Assembly: GCA_018268855.1 (NCBI GenBank)
Contig: JAFDVR010000016.1
Location: 124,001 to 188,000 of the forward strand
Length of the DNA: 64,000 nt
Reading direction: 5' to 3'
Source of the DNA: Acidobacteriota bacterium
GTDB taxonomy: Bacteria > Acidobacteriota > Terriglobia > Terriglobales > Acidobacteriaceae
Shown here one piece after another: positions 56,192 to 64,000 of the stretch. The notes under the pieces are model-generated. The model made no database searches. It had not been told where the DNA came from and worked only from the letters and a program-made list of their open reading frames with translations. A program made the position numbers and the translations under genes. The first letter of the stretch is position 1, and the number at the start of each line of letters is the position of its first letter.

Positions 56192-57694
56192 ATGGCGAAC
56201 TACGTTCTTTCACTCGACCAGGGCACAACCAGCTCGCGCGCAATTCTGTTTGACAAGCAGGGGCAGATCGTTGGCACCGCGCAGCATGAGTTTACGCAGA
56301 TATTCCCAGAAGGCAAAGCTGGCTGGGTCGAGCACGATCCCATGGAAATCCTCACCAGCCAGATGAGCTCTGCCGTGGAGGTGCTGGGCAAGGTCGGCGT
56401 TCGCCCGCGCGACGTCGCCGCGGTCGGTATCACCAACCAGCGCGAAACTGTCGTCGTATGGGACCGCGAGACGAACAAGCCCGTCTACAACGCCATTGTC
56501 TGGCAGGACCGCCGCACTGCTGCGCTCTGCGAAAAACTCACGAAAGAAGGCCACGAGGACATGGTCCGTAACAAGACCGGTCTGCGTCTCGATCCTTACT
56601 TCTCCGGCACCAAGGTGGCTTGGATACTCGACAACGTTCCAGGTGTACGCGAGAAAGCCGAGGCCGGCAAGCTCGCCTTCGGCACCGTCGATAGCTGGCT
56701 CATCTGGAACCTCACCAGCGGCAAGCGCCACGTCACCGACCGTACCAACGCATCGCGCACGCTGCTCTACAACATCGTTGAAGACAAGTGGGATGACGAC
56801 ATGCTCAAGCTGCTCAATGTGCCGAAGAGCATGATGCCTGAGGTCGTCTGGTCCAGTGAGAAGCTCGGCCCTGTGTCCACCACGCTCGGCCTCGAAGGTG
56901 TCGAGATCGCCGGTATCGCGGGCGATCAGCAGTCGGCCCTCTTTGGTCAGCTCTGCGTCACGCCCGGCATGGCCAAGAACACCTACGGCACCGGCTGCTT
57001 CCTGTTGGAGCACATCGGCACCGAATTCAAAGTCAGCCAGAACCGCTTGCTCACAACGCTCGCCTGCTCCGTCGATCGCAAACTGGAGTACGCGTTCGAA
57101 GGTTCGGTCTTCATCGGCGGTGCAGTCGTGCAGTGGCTCCGCGACGGCCTCAAGATGTTCGCCAACTCCAAAGACGTGGAGAAGACCGCCGCTACGGTGA
57201 AAGACTCCAACGGCGTCATCTTCGTCCCGGCATTCACTGGCCTTGGTGCCCCGCATTGGGACCCCTACGCGAGCGGCCTCATGATCGGTCTCGGCCGCGG
57301 GACCGAACAGGGACACATCGCACGTGCCGCGCTGGAAAGCATCGCGCTGCAGGTAGCCGATCTGCTTGAGGCCATGAACAAGGACACCCCCGTTCCGCTC
57401 AAGGCCCTTCGCGTAGACGGCGGCGCCAGCGCCAACGATATGATGATGCAGTTCCAGGCCGATGTTCTCGGCGTTCCCGTTATCCGTCCCGTGCTCGTGG
57501 AAACCACGGCGATGGGCGCGGCATACCTCGCCGGTATCGCGGTCGGTTTCTGGAGCGGCGTGGATGAGATCCGCAAGCATCAGGGCGATGGCCGCGTCTT
57601 TGAACCCAGGGCTGATCGAGCCGACGTGCAGAAACTCGTCAGCCGCTGGAAACAGGCGGTGGAGCTTTCCAAAGGCTGGAATACCCCTCAGTAA
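56192..57694 (+). CDS. glpK: Glycerol kinase
   Basis: A 500-aa FGGY-family kinase that phosphorylates glycerol to sn-glycerol 3-phosphate. The N-terminal ATP site VLSLDQGTTSSRAILFD and the substrate motif TNQRETVVVWDRETNKP are followed by SWLIWNLTSGKRHVTDRTNA, YGTGCFLLEHIG and DGGASANDMMMQFQAD, all standard for GlpK. Its length equals the family norm. An AAAGGA ribosome-binding site lies 13 nt before the ATG. It is followed by glpF, separated by a terminator-like hairpin that could reduce glpF expression. The 165 bp upstream show no clear operator. Confidence 0.98.
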   Translation: MANYVLSLDQGTTSSRAILFDKQGQIVGTAQHEFTQIFPEGKAGWVEHDPMEILTSQMSSAVEVLGKVGVRPRDVAAVGITNQRETVVVWDRETNKPVYNAIVWQDRRTAALCEKLTKEGHEDMVRNKTGLRLDPYFSGTKVAWILDNVPGVREKAEAGKLAFGTVDSWLIWNLTSGKRHVTDRTNASRTLLYNIVEDKWDDDMLKLLNVPKSMMPEVVWSSEKLGPVSTTLGLEGVEIAGIAGDQQSALFGQLCVTPGMAKNTYGTGCFLLEHIGTEFKVSQNRLLTTLACSVDRKLEYAFEGSVFIGGAVVQWLRDGLKMFANSKDVEKTAATVKDSNGVIFVPAFTGLGAPHWDPYASGLMIGLGRGTEQGHIARAALESIALQVADLLEAMNKDTPVPLKALRVDGGASANDMMMQFQADVLGVPVIRPVLVETTAMGAAYLAGIAVGFWSGVDEIRKHQGDGRVFEPRADRADVQKLVSRWKQAVELSKGWNTPQ

Positions 57695-57698
57695 TCAG

Positions 57699-57745
57699 GA
57701 ACGGCATCTCCTTCCACTTTAGGAAGCAGATGCCGTTCTCATTTT
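57699..57745 (+). terminator. Terminator or attenuator hairpin between glpK and glpF
   Basis: GAACGGCATCT (57699-57709) pairs with AGATGCCGTTC (57728-57738); an inner CTTCC/GGAAG pairing extends it. TCATTTTG follows. It would limit readthrough into glpF. Confidence 0.7.
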
Positions 57746-57816
57746 GTGCTTGCTTACAGGCGGACTCGTCCGCTACGCTTCGCTTCGTTACCCCACAATT
57801 TCTGCAGGAGAACGTA

Positions 57817-58548
57817 ATGGTTCGTGGACCGTTTTTAGGTGAATTAATGGGCACCTTTGTGCTCATTCTCATGGGCGGCGGCATCGTCGGCGGCGCTGTG
57901 CTGCGCAAGACTAAGGCCGAAGGCGCAGGCTGGATCTCCATCACCGCCGGATGGGCCTTCGCCGTGTTGAGCGGCATCTTTACTGCACAACTCTTTGGCA
58001 GCGCAGATGCGCATCTGAACCCCGCCGTCACATTGGCCTTTGCCGTCAAGGCAAGTGCTTACGGCACCTTTATCAAGTACGCCATTGCGCAGACCTCCGG
58101 CGCCTTCATTGCTGGTGTCGTGCTGTGGCTCTTCTTCTACCCGCATTGGGAACTCACCGAGGATAAGGGCGCAAAGCTCGCCGTCTTCTCCACCGGCCCC
58201 ACGGTACGCAACTATGCCTGGGCATTCTTCTGCGAAGCTGTCGCCACGTTCATTCTCATCATCGTCATCGGCGGCATGACATCCAAACTCGTACTCACTA
58301 CTGGCGCCGCCGCCGGACTCACACCGCTGCTCATCGCCTGCTTAATCTGGGGCATAGGCCTCTCGCTCGGACCGACCACGGGATACGCGATCAACCCGGC
58401 CCGCGATCTCGGCCCCCGCATCGCGCATTTCCTCCTGCCGATCAAAGGCAAAGGCACCTCAGACTGGGCCTACGCCTGGGTTCCAGTCCTCGGCCCCCTC
58501 GCCGGAGCAGCCTTCGCCGGATACATCCTGCGATTGATCAACGCATAA
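57817..58548 (+). CDS. glpF: Glycerol uptake facilitator / aquaglyceroporin
   Basis: A 243-aa MIP-family channel with six helices. The two pore motifs are HLNPAVTLAF near residue 66 and INPARDLGPR near 192; Asp after the second NPAR and the surrounding residues mark an aquaglyceroporin rather than a water channel. It lets glycerol diffuse in for GlpK. The ATG at 57817 with AGGAG at 7-nt spacing is chosen; the frame is open to 57730. Terminated by a strong hairpin. Confidence 0.95.
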   Translation: MVRGPFLGELMGTFVLILMGGGIVGGAVLRKTKAEGAGWISITAGWAFAVLSGIFTAQLFGSADAHLNPAVTLAFAVKASAYGTFIKYAIAQTSGAFIAGVVLWLFFYPHWELTEDKGAKLAVFSTGPTVRNYAWAFFCEAVATFILIIVIGGMTSKLVLTTGAAAGLTPLLIACLIWGIGLSLGPTTGYAINPARDLGPRIAHFLLPIKGKGTSDWAYAWVPVLGPLAGAAFAGYILRLINA

Positions 58549-58570
58549 TCAGAGCTTCATCCAAAACAGA

Positions 58571-58600
58571 AGAGGCCGCGATCATCGCGGCCTCTTTCAC
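58571..58600 (+). terminator. Rho-independent terminator after glpF
   Basis: AGAGGCCGCG (58571-58580) pairs with CGCGGCCTCT (58586-58595), loop of 5 nt, then TTTC. It also lies at the end of the convergent peroxidase gene. Confidence 0.85.
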
Positions 58601-58612
58601 GAACAAAAGAAC

Positions 58613-59167
58613 TTATTTCTTAGCCAACTCCGTCTCAATCGCCTTCACCAGTTTTGGATCATCCGGCTCTACGTTCGGCGAAAACCGCGCAACAATTTCA
58701 CCATGCCGCGATACCAGGAACTTCTCAAAGTTCCAAAGCACCTCCGGTTCAGGATTGATCGTAGCTCCAAAGTTCACCAGGCCTTCGATGAACTTCTGTT
58801 TGCTGTCGCCTACAGAGGTTGGCCGCGCTGCTGTGAGTGCGTTGTAAAGCGGGTGCCGGTTCTTGCCTACAACGGGAATCTTCGCAAACATGGGAAACGA
58901 AACGTGGAACTGCGTTGCACAAAACCTGGAAATCTCCTCGTTTGTGCCCGGCTCCTGGGCTGAAAAATCGTTTGAGGGGAAGCCCAGCACGAAGAAACCG
59001 TCTTCCTTGAAACGTTGATACAGCGCCTCAAGCGCGTTGTACTGCGGAGTCAACCCGCACTGTGAAGCGGTGTTCACCAGCAGAAGAACACGTCCGCGAT
59101 AAGGCTCCAGCGTTGCCGGCGTTCCATCAATGCGATGGAGAGAGATGTTATAGAGATCGTTCGCCAT
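58613..59167 (-). CDS. Glutathione peroxidase-family thiol peroxidase
   Basis: A 184-aa thioredoxin-fold peroxidase that reduces hydrogen peroxide and lipid hydroperoxides. NTASQCGLTPQY holds the peroxidatic Cys37 (cysteine rather than selenocysteine), GFPSNDFSAQEPG the resolving-loop region and VLWNFEKFLVSRHGE the catalytic Trp and Asn. The Cys-type bacterial enzymes usually take electrons from thioredoxin. No ribosome-binding site is obvious before the ATG. Isolated between convergent and same-strand neighbours. Confidence 0.94.
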   Translation of the reverse strand: MANDLYNISLHRIDGTPATLEPYRGRVLLLVNTASQCGLTPQYNALEALYQRFKEDGFFVLGFPSNDFSAQEPGTNEEISRFCATQFHVSFPMFAKIPVVGKNRHPLYNALTAARPTSVGDSKQKFIEGLVNFGATINPEPEVLWNFEKFLVSRHGEIVARFSPNVEPDDPKLVKAIETELAKK

Positions 59168-59209
59168 GGCAAAGAGATACCTGAATTTCAGTAGGAGTGC
59201 AGGGAAGCA

Positions 59210-59677
59210 TTATGCAGACTGGGTCTTCTGACGGCGCCGGCGATACGCTGCCAGATCGTCCTTCCACGCCGCAAGAGGGCTGGATGTCATGCTGTTTTCG
59301 CGCTCGAGACGGCTTACCATCGCACCGAAGTCTGTAGGATCGGGCCGCGCAACCGGTGCTTCCTGTTCGATCGCTTCCACTTCTGCAACTACTTTCGGTG
59401 TGGCCTGCGCATCCGCTCCCAGCGCGGCAATCTGTTCCGGCGTGCGCAGCGAGGGGGGCACCTCCGACGGGTGATACTCAATGCCAAGATCAATCAACGA
59501 CTGCGCCAGCACCACATGCTGATCGCGCCGGATAGTAAGTTTGCGCACAGCGGCAGCGCGCTCTTCTTCTGTTTCGAAGCTCTCAAACTTCGACGTATGG
59601 CTCAGTTTGCGATCCAGCAAATCAATCTCGCGATGCAGATCGCGAAGGGCGTATTTGTCCTGTACCAGGGCACGCAT
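59210..59677 (-). CDS. Hypothetical coiled-coil cytoplasmic protein
   Basis: A 155-aa protein without signal peptide. The first 65 residues (ALRDLHREIDLLDRKLSHTS and the KLTIRRDQHVV part) are predicted coiled coil, the middle is Ala/Pro/Glu-rich and disordered, and the C-terminus ends in basic residues (RRRRQKTQSA). No catalytic motif or family recognised. GGAG lies 12 nt before the ATG. Function unknown. Confidence 0.6.
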   Translation of the reverse strand: MRALVQDKYALRDLHREIDLLDRKLSHTSKFESFETEEERAAAVRKLTIRRDQHVVLAQSLIDLGIEYHPSEVPPSLRTPEQIAALGADAQATPKVVAEVEAIEQEAPVARPDPTDFGAMVSRLERENSMTSSPLAAWKDDLAAYRRRRQKTQSA

Positions 59678-59820
59678 GTTCTATGTTTTCTCCATGCACA
59701 CGGAATGGAACCCGGGGAACTCGGTTAGGGGCATCGGATTCTCAGGTGCTATGTCATTGGATGCAGATTTTGGTGCAAACGCGACGACGCCCAGCCAAAT
59801 CCTCAGAATTACCTGTGTCC

Positions 59821-59865
59821 TTAACGTAAGTAAGGACGGCCAGAAGCCGTCCTTACTTACGTTAA
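59821..59865. repeat. Perfect 20-bp inverted repeat after the cold-shock gene
   Basis: Bases 59821-59840 pair perfectly with 59846-59865 around a 5-nt loop. It begins 12 nt beyond the csp stop on the minus strand. The stem is unusually long and lacks a T-tract, so it may be a terminator, an mRNA-stabilising hairpin or a mobile palindrome. Confidence 0.9.
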
Positions 59866-59877
59866 AGCTCTGATCGC

Positions 59878-60081
59878 TTAGGCGACAGGGCGAACGTTCT
59901 CTGCCTGCCAGCCCTTCGGTCCCTTCACCACGTTGAACTCAACGCGCTGACCTTCCTGAAGGCTGCGGAAACCCTGCGACTGGATCGCGGTGTGATGAAC
60001 GAAAACGTCCTCACCGTTATCGCGAGAGATGAAGCCGAAGCCCTTAGCGTCGTTGAACCACTTGACAATACCCTGTTCCAT
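59878..60081 (-). CDS. csp: Cold-shock protein (CspA family)
   Basis: A 67-aa single cold-shock domain. RNA-binding motifs RNP1 KGFGFI and RNP2 DVFVHH are intact, and the N-terminal [11 protein letters not shown] is typical. It acts as an RNA/DNA chaperone. An AGGA ribosome-binding site lies 8-9 nt before the ATG. A promoter candidate at 60197-60227 gives a 5' leader of about 110 nt, which matches the long leaders of cold-regulated csp mRNAs. A perfect 20-bp hairpin follows the stop. Confidence 0.97.
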   Translation of the reverse strand: MEQGIVKWFNDAKGFGFISRDNGEDVFVHHTAIQSQGFRSLQEGQRVEFNVVKGPKGWQAENVRPVA

Positions 60082-60396
60082 GTTTTGTTTCCTAATGCTG
60101 ATTTGAATTTACCGCTGAATCAGTGACTAGGGCTTGTCGTGTAGCAGTGCTGCGGGACGAGCAAAGGACCACGGTCGATTCCTGCGATGTGCGCTGAGTG
60201 TAGCACAGCGATCTATTTCATGTGCAAACCTTTTTCGATCTCATACGTCGCATGTGCAATAAAAAATCTGCAATTTGCACTATTTATGTTGCAATGTTGA
60301 AGCAATCATCCTCTCGTGTAGTCTTGGCCATCGCTTTCTTCAGGGCTGGCACGTTTGCAATATCTGCTTTGTAAGCCGCAAGAGCTTCGAACGTGC
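60082..60396 (-). promoter_or_regulatory. Long leader and promoter region of the cold-shock gene
   Basis: This 315-bp stretch holds no gene that I can support. On the minus strand TACACT (60197-60202) with TTGCAC (60222-60227, spacing 19) could be the csp promoter, giving a leader of about 110 nt. The word TTGCAC recurs as GTGCAA at 60254-60259 and TTGCAC at 60275-60280, forming an inverted pair. The rest up to 60396 is AT-rich and belongs to the 3' side of the oxidoreductase gene. Confidence 0.4.
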
Positions 60397-61476
60397 TTAC
60401 AACGGATGTCCTGCAGCTTTATAGATAGCTTCCATCGCCAGAAGATCGCGCAGGCCTTCTTCACCTGCTGCGCGCGGTTGCGTGTTCTGCCGGATGTTCT
60501 CGGCAAAAGCCTCCGCCTCCAGTCTGAGCTGGTTCTCTTCGTGTTCGGTGCCTTCATCCACCTTGCCATTTGTCGTGCGGCCAGTCAGATGAACGCGCCC
60601 GTTGGAATATGCATTCTGAAAATCCAACATGCCCTTCTCGCCATGGAGGCGCAGCATGCCAGGAATCGAGACTCCATAACTTGTAGTGCATGCAGCCAGA
60701 GCACCGTTGCCAAAAGTCATCGTCCACGCCGTCGTCTCTTCCATCTCTTTAAAACGGCCCGATGTGGTGTCTGTCGTGCTCATCGCGGCGGTATAGCTCG
60801 TCGGCTCCTCGCCCAGTAAAAACCGGATCGCGTTCAACGGGTAAATACCCACATCAAACACCGCGCCGCCACCACCAAGAGCCTTCGTCAAACGCCACAC
60901 GCCGGGCTGCGCGCTAAATCCGAACGCCCCTTCGATGGCCGCAATTTTACCCAGCGCTCCGTTCTGCACCATCTCGCGCGCTTTCAAATAAACCGGCTCA
61001 TACTGCATGCGATATCCAATCATCAGCTTCACATTGGCTGCGCGGCACGCATCGATCATCGTCTTGCATTGAGCAGACGAGATGGCCATGGGCTTCTCGC
61101 ACAACACATGCTTGCCCGCACGGGCCGCGGCGAGCGTATCACGCAGATGCAGCGCGTTCGGCGTGGCCACATACACTGCCTGCACCGCAGCATTGCTGCG
61201 CAACTGGTCCATCGTCTCGTATGTGTAGACCTTCGCATTCGGCAGATTGAACTTCTGCTTCCAATCCGGCCCCTTCGTATCCGGATGTCCGGTCACCAGC
61301 GCCGTGCACTCCACCGTGGATGAATTAGCAATTTGCTCCAGAAACTGCCGCGCAATCGTGCCCAAACCAATCACGGCAAATCCAATCTTGCCCGAGGCCT
61401 GCGCTTCTCCCACACGCGGTAATTGGCTGGCAGCAAGCGAAAGGGCAGAGAGGCGGGCAAAGTCTCGACGGTTCAT
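60397..61476 (-). CDS. Gfo/Idh/MocA-family oxidoreductase with Tat signal
   Basis: A 359-aa exported NAD(P)-dependent sugar dehydrogenase-type protein. The N-terminus MNRRDFARLSALSLAASQLP is a twin-arginine signal. The Rossmann motif GFAVIGLGTIARQF follows near residue 32 and the conserved KHVLCEKPMA (catalytic Lys) near residue 110, with GGGAVFDVGIYPLN near 197. Substrate unknown; exported members often act on sugars using tightly bound cofactor. The ATG at 61476 starts the Tat signal; the frame opens at 61515. Confidence 0.9.
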   Translation of the reverse strand: MNRRDFARLSALSLAASQLPRVGEAQASGKIGFAVIGLGTIARQFLEQIANSSTVECTALVTGHPDTKGPDWKQKFNLPNAKVYTYETMDQLRSNAAVQAVYVATPNALHLRDTLAAARAGKHVLCEKPMAISSAQCKTMIDACRAANVKLMIGYRMQYEPVYLKAREMVQNGALGKIAAIEGAFGFSAQPGVWRLTKALGGGGAVFDVGIYPLNAIRFLLGEEPTSYTAAMSTTDTTSGRFKEMEETTAWTMTFGNGALAACTTSYGVSIPGMLRLHGEKGMLDFQNAYSNGRVHLTGRTTNGKVDEGTEHEENQLRLEAEAFAENIRQNTQPRAAGEEGLRDLLAMEAIYKAAGHPL

Positions 61477-61619
61477 GCTCAACACTCTACGCGCTTTTGA
61501 AATAATTGTGTCCACCGATCCGCGTCGCCTATCTGCAAAGCAGCAACTTTAAAAACTTCGGTCATCTGCTTAAGCGCGATTGCGCAGAATCTCACATTGA
61601 ATTTGTCTGGAGAAGAGTG

Positions 61620-61850
61620 ATGACTGCCGGCCCTGAAAATACATCGAACCTGACTCAAGAAGAAATCGCCGCGCTTCCAGAACGGGCACAACTCTATATT
61701 CGCCAACTGGAAGATAGATTGCCGAACTTGAATACAGCTACCGAAGTACAAAGGACCGGCTACGTAAAGCGAACTGGGCGAACTGGAATCGCCGCTCCTA
61801 GGAACAGACCAGATGCACTGCTCGTAAAGCTCTGTTTTCTAAAGGAGTAA
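61620..61850 (+). CDS. Small coiled-coil ORF, probably frameshifted
   Basis: A 76-aa ORF starting MTAGPENTSNLTQEEIAALP with a GGAG ribosome-binding site 7-8 nt upstream. To residue 33 it reads as a helical coiled coil (RAQLYIRQLEDR). Beyond about 61716 the frame continues as a low-quality stretch (LPNLNTATEVQRTGY), whereas a shift of one base gives IAELEYSYRSTKDRLRKANW and a stop shortly after, which continues the coiled coil. A single-base deletion is therefore likely. It precedes the antitoxin gene by 21 nt. Function unknown. Confidence 0.45.
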   Translation: MTAGPENTSNLTQEEIAALPERAQLYIRQLEDRLPNLNTATEVQRTGYVKRTGRTGIAAPRNRPDALLVKLCFLKE

Positions 61851-61871
61851 ATAAGCTCAAAGGAGCAGTGT

Positions 61872-62303
61872 ATGGCGGAGAAGCGCTCAACGCATAAAGT
61901 ACACAGAGGACAGACGCAATATTTCCGCACCTCCTCCGCTGCACAGAGTTCGATTGCGCATCCGTTGGTTCCGAAACGCGCAGCAAATTCTCTCTTTGAA
62001 CAGATGGCCACGGGATCATCCATTCCAGCAGATCAACTGCGGCAGATGATCATTCCGCGCGCATCCTGGAAGCGCGCTGGCCAAAAGCTGACTGCTTCTG
62101 CAAGTCAGGCTGCGTTGCGGGTGGAACGTGTTTTCAACCTGGCGAAATCAATTTGGGGTGATGCATCCATCGCCGCCCAATGGCTCAATCGTCCGCACGA
62201 AGAATTATCAGGCGCTACACCGCTCTCGTTCCTCAAAACAGAATCAGGCGGCAGGTGTGTTGAGGAACTGCTCATCGCTCTTGAACATGGCTTTCCTGTA
62301 TAG
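61872..62303 (+). CDS. Xre/MbcA/ParS-type antitoxin
   Basis: A 143-aa antitoxin of RES-domain toxin modules. The N-terminal part is basic; MIIPRASWKRAGQKLTASAS and VERVFNLAKSIWGDASIAAQ lead into the C-terminal toxin-binding domain with WLNRPHEELSGATPLSFLKT near residues 99-118. An AAAGGAG ribosome-binding site lies 7 nt before the ATG. The gene is intact although its toxin partner 3 nt downstream is broken. Function: neutralises and probably autoregulates the RES toxin. Confidence 0.87.
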   Translation: MAEKRSTHKVHRGQTQYFRTSSAAQSSIAHPLVPKRAANSLFEQMATGSSIPADQLRQMIIPRASWKRAGQKLTASASQAALRVERVFNLAKSIWGDASIAAQWLNRPHEELSGATPLSFLKTESGGRCVEELLIALEHGFPV

Positions 62304-62306
62304 CGC

Positions 62307-62755
62307 ATGCCAAAGGCGACTGATACCGTAATCTATCGGTTGCATTCTTCTCATTACGCCGCAACAGATACCACGGGCGCGTTCCTTCAGGGAGGACGCT
62401 GGCACACTCAGGGAAAGCATGTACTCTATGCGGCAGAACACATAAGTCTCGCGGTGCTTGAGACTCTGGTACATACAACTGGTCTTCCTCTTCCACCTAA
62501 ATCGGTTGCCAGAGTTACTATTCCTGCGGAAGTGCTGATCGAACATGCGATATGGCAGTAGACACGGACTCGCAGCGATTTGGAAACCAGTGGATAGAAG
62601 AAGGCCGTTCGGCAGTTCTCCGGGTGCCGAGTATCACCGTCAGTGGCATGGAGCACAATTTTGTCCTCGATCCAGCCCACAGTGAATTTTCACATATAAG
62701 CTTCGAAAGCTCAGTTCGTTTCAAGCTGGACCGACGCTTGATTCACCTTCGATAA
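62307..62755 (+). pseudogene. RES-domain toxin broken by a frameshift
   Basis: The first frame from the ATG at 62307 encodes the RES N-terminal half: VIYRLHSSHYAATDTTGAF, then LQGGRWHTQG with the conserved Arg, LYAAEHISLAVLETLVH with the Glu, and stops at 62561. The second half continues in another frame from about 62552: GRSAVLRVPSITVSGMEHNF with the Ser motif and LDPAHSEFSHI. RES toxins degrade NAD+. Joining the frames needs one extra base near 62545-62551, so the toxin is most likely inactive, or the base was lost in sequencing. Confidence 0.85.
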
Positions 62756-62783
62756 GGCGCGGTGATAGCACGCGCCCACCATT

Positions 62784-62789
62784 TATACT
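62784..62789 (+). promoter_or_regulatory. Putative -10 element of gyrA (very short leader)
   Basis: TATACT ends 12 nt before the gyrA ATG at 62802, giving a leader of about 5-6 nt. No Shine-Dalgarno sequence is present and no good -35 box is seen. Confidence 0.45.
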
Positions 62790-62801
62790 TAAGCCATCAC
62801 C

Positions 62802-64000
<1,199 letters not shown>

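Noticed and set aside
56210..57580. 456-codon open frame opposite glpK
   Set aside because: Antisense shadow of a well-conserved glycerol kinase gene with strong codon bias.
60293..60405. Open frame after the oxidoreductase gene reading STFEALAAYKADIANVPALK on the minus strand
   Set aside because: It looks helix-like but has no start codon and is bounded by stops; 35-40 open codons are not unusual by chance. It could be a gene remnant but cannot be supported.

Overview
The window is chromosomal DNA from a bacterium of the phylum Acidobacteriota, most likely Acidobacteriaceae (Terriglobus/Granulicella/Edaphobacter type). The evidence is inferential: an Oar-like TonB-dependent receptor with an N-terminal carboxypeptidase-regulatory domain sits beside a secreted VWFA-related protein of the kind typical of acidobacteria, the GC content is moderately high, and there are many secreted carbohydrate-active proteins. 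Genus and species are not assigned. About 57 protein-coding genes fill the window densely on both strands. I found no rRNA, tRNA, CRISPR array, prophage or intact insertion sequence.

Layout. 0-3.7 kb: 5' part of a DinG-type helicase gene, GTPase Der with a long basic N-terminal extension, MoaC, a flavin reductase-like protein and a 64-aa hydrophilic protein. 3.7-7.3 kb (minus): LytTR response regulator, radical SAM protein, zinc-ribbon and two-helix membrane proteins, ECF sigma factor. 7.4-16.3 kb (plus): RlmB-type methyltransferase, an M1-peptidase-like protein that has lost its zinc site, Lhr helicase, a DUF5522 mini-protein, a DUF389 membrane protein. 16.4-23.1 kb (minus): DUF5666-like protein, TonB-dependent receptor and VWFA protein. 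23.2-31.7 kb: OPT transporter, pseudo-receiver protein, Crp/Fnr regulator, two alginate-lyase-family enzymes around a DUF2059 protein, ferritin-like protein, FUSC-like membrane protein. 31.7-37.1 kb: KdsC-like phosphatase, RNase III, two signal peptidases I, AsmA-like protein, PyrR. 37.1-42.6 kb: two tandem sialate O-acetylesterases (minus) and pyrB-pyrC (plus). 42.7-46.3 kb: lipoprotein, then a minus-strand operon of TonB-like protein, a 45-aa membrane peptide, MiaA and a HicB/HicA-like pair. 46.3-55 kb: MogA, a VTT/DedA-like protein, a polytopic membrane protein, YcbB-like L,D-transpeptidase, two small secreted proteins, a GGDEF-EAL protein and a YcbK-like M15 protein. 55-64 kb: DUF1906 protein, glpK-glpF, glutathione peroxidase, cold-shock protein, a Gfo/Idh/MocA oxidoreductase, a decaying Xre/RES toxin-antitoxin locus and the 5' half of gyrA.

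Functional themes: cell-envelope maturation and polysaccharide turnover (KdsC, two signal peptidases, L,D-transpeptidase, M15 protein, alginate-lyase-like and sialate-esterase enzymes, TonB system), pyrimidine synthesis (PyrR, PyrB, PyrC), glycerol use (GlpF, GlpK), and RNA/translation maintenance (Der, RlmB, MiaA, RNase III).

The observations I find most worth checking are: a recurrent TANNNT hexamer 6-12 nt before start codons that lack a Shine-Dalgarno sequence, which suggests many leaderless mRNAs including gyrA; a perfect 20-bp hairpin just after the cold-shock gene; an M1-fold protein without zinc ligands; an uncatalogued 45-aa membrane peptide coupled by overlapping start/stop codons to tonB-like and miaA; and a RES toxin broken by a single-base frameshift beside an intact antitoxin. 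I did not identify a clearly new defence or biosynthetic system.
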